A stretch of DNA of 6,144 nt, from positions 1 through 6,144 of the forward strand of contig CAYLHS010000104.1 of the NCBI GenBank assembly GCA_964383535.1, given 5' to 3'. Positions 6,111-6,144 of this stretch are shown here, piece by piece (the first letter of the stretch is position 1; the number at the start of each line of letters is the position of its first letter). This DNA comes from CAYLHS01 sp964383535. GTDB lineage: Bacteria > Actinomycetota > Acidimicrobiia > Spongiisociales > UBA4744. The position numbers and the translations under genes are program-made. The notes beneath the pieces are model-generated. The model was given only the letters and a program-made list of their open reading frames with translations. It was not told the DNA's origin and searched no databases.

Positions 6111-6144
6111 AGTTGACGACCGCGAGAAGATCACGACCGGAGAG
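6109..6144 (-). CDS. groES: 10-kDa co-chaperonin GroES, C-terminal end only (partial)
   Basis: Only the last eleven codons and the TAG stop (6111-6109) are in the window; they read LSGRDLLAVVN. GroES proteins usually end in a strand of the form LS-x-x-D-[VL]-L-A-V-[VIL], which this matches, and the position directly before groL with an 8-bp gap is where groES is expected. GroES is the heptameric lid of the GroEL chamber. The start and promoter lie beyond the right edge. The assignment rests on this short tail plus context. Confidence 0.85.
   Translation of the reverse strand, partial: LSGRDLLAVVN

Noticed and set aside
1..6144. CRISPR arrays, insertion sequences, tRNA or rRNA genes, defence or toxin-antitoxin loci
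   Set aside because: I found no regularly spaced repeats, terminal inverted repeats, transposase motifs or tRNA-like folds, and the coding content is accounted for by ordinary enzymes and the chaperonin operon.

Overview
The window is GC-rich bacterial chromosome. Three things point to Actinomycetota: GroEL carries the N-terminal wording typical of that phylum, starts are often GTG, and four of the five transcription-unit starts visible have a TANNNT -10 hexamer 6-7 nt before the start codon, the layout of actinobacterial leaderless transcripts. I cannot fix a genus. There is no sign of a plasmid, phage, insertion sequence, CRISPR array or RNA gene. Nearly every base is coding.

Layout, left to right. 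(1) Positions 1-559, minus strand: the N-terminal part of a GNAT acetyltransferase that begins with a small C-x2-C...H-x4-H module and runs off the left edge. (2) Positions 560-713: a divergent intergenic region with a leaderless-type promoter at each end and two copies of an 8-bp palindrome. (3) Positions 714-1697 and 1694-3121, plus strand: a two-gene unit joined by a 4-bp ATGA overlap. It encodes a glyoxylate/hydroxypyruvate reductase-type dehydrogenase and a group II PLP decarboxylase very close to eukaryotic aromatic-L-amino-acid decarboxylases. (4) Positions 3155-3679, minus strand: a NudL-type Nudix hydrolase (probable CoA pyrophosphatase), convergent with the decarboxylase. (5) Positions 3715-4302, plus strand: a RimJ/RimL-type GNAT acetyltransferase, divergent from the Nudix gene across only 35 bp that hold both promoters. 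(6) Positions 4472-6100 and 6109-6144, minus strand: groL preceded by the last codons of groES, with a strong hairpin just after groL.

The genes do not form one evident system. The groESL operon is the essential chaperonin; the others are single metabolic or modification enzymes. The one functional pairing worth attention is the coupled dehydrogenase and aromatic amino acid decarboxylase. I see no convincing undescribed defence or mobile system. The most informative sequence-level pattern is the repeated leaderless promoter architecture, which also fixes several start codons.
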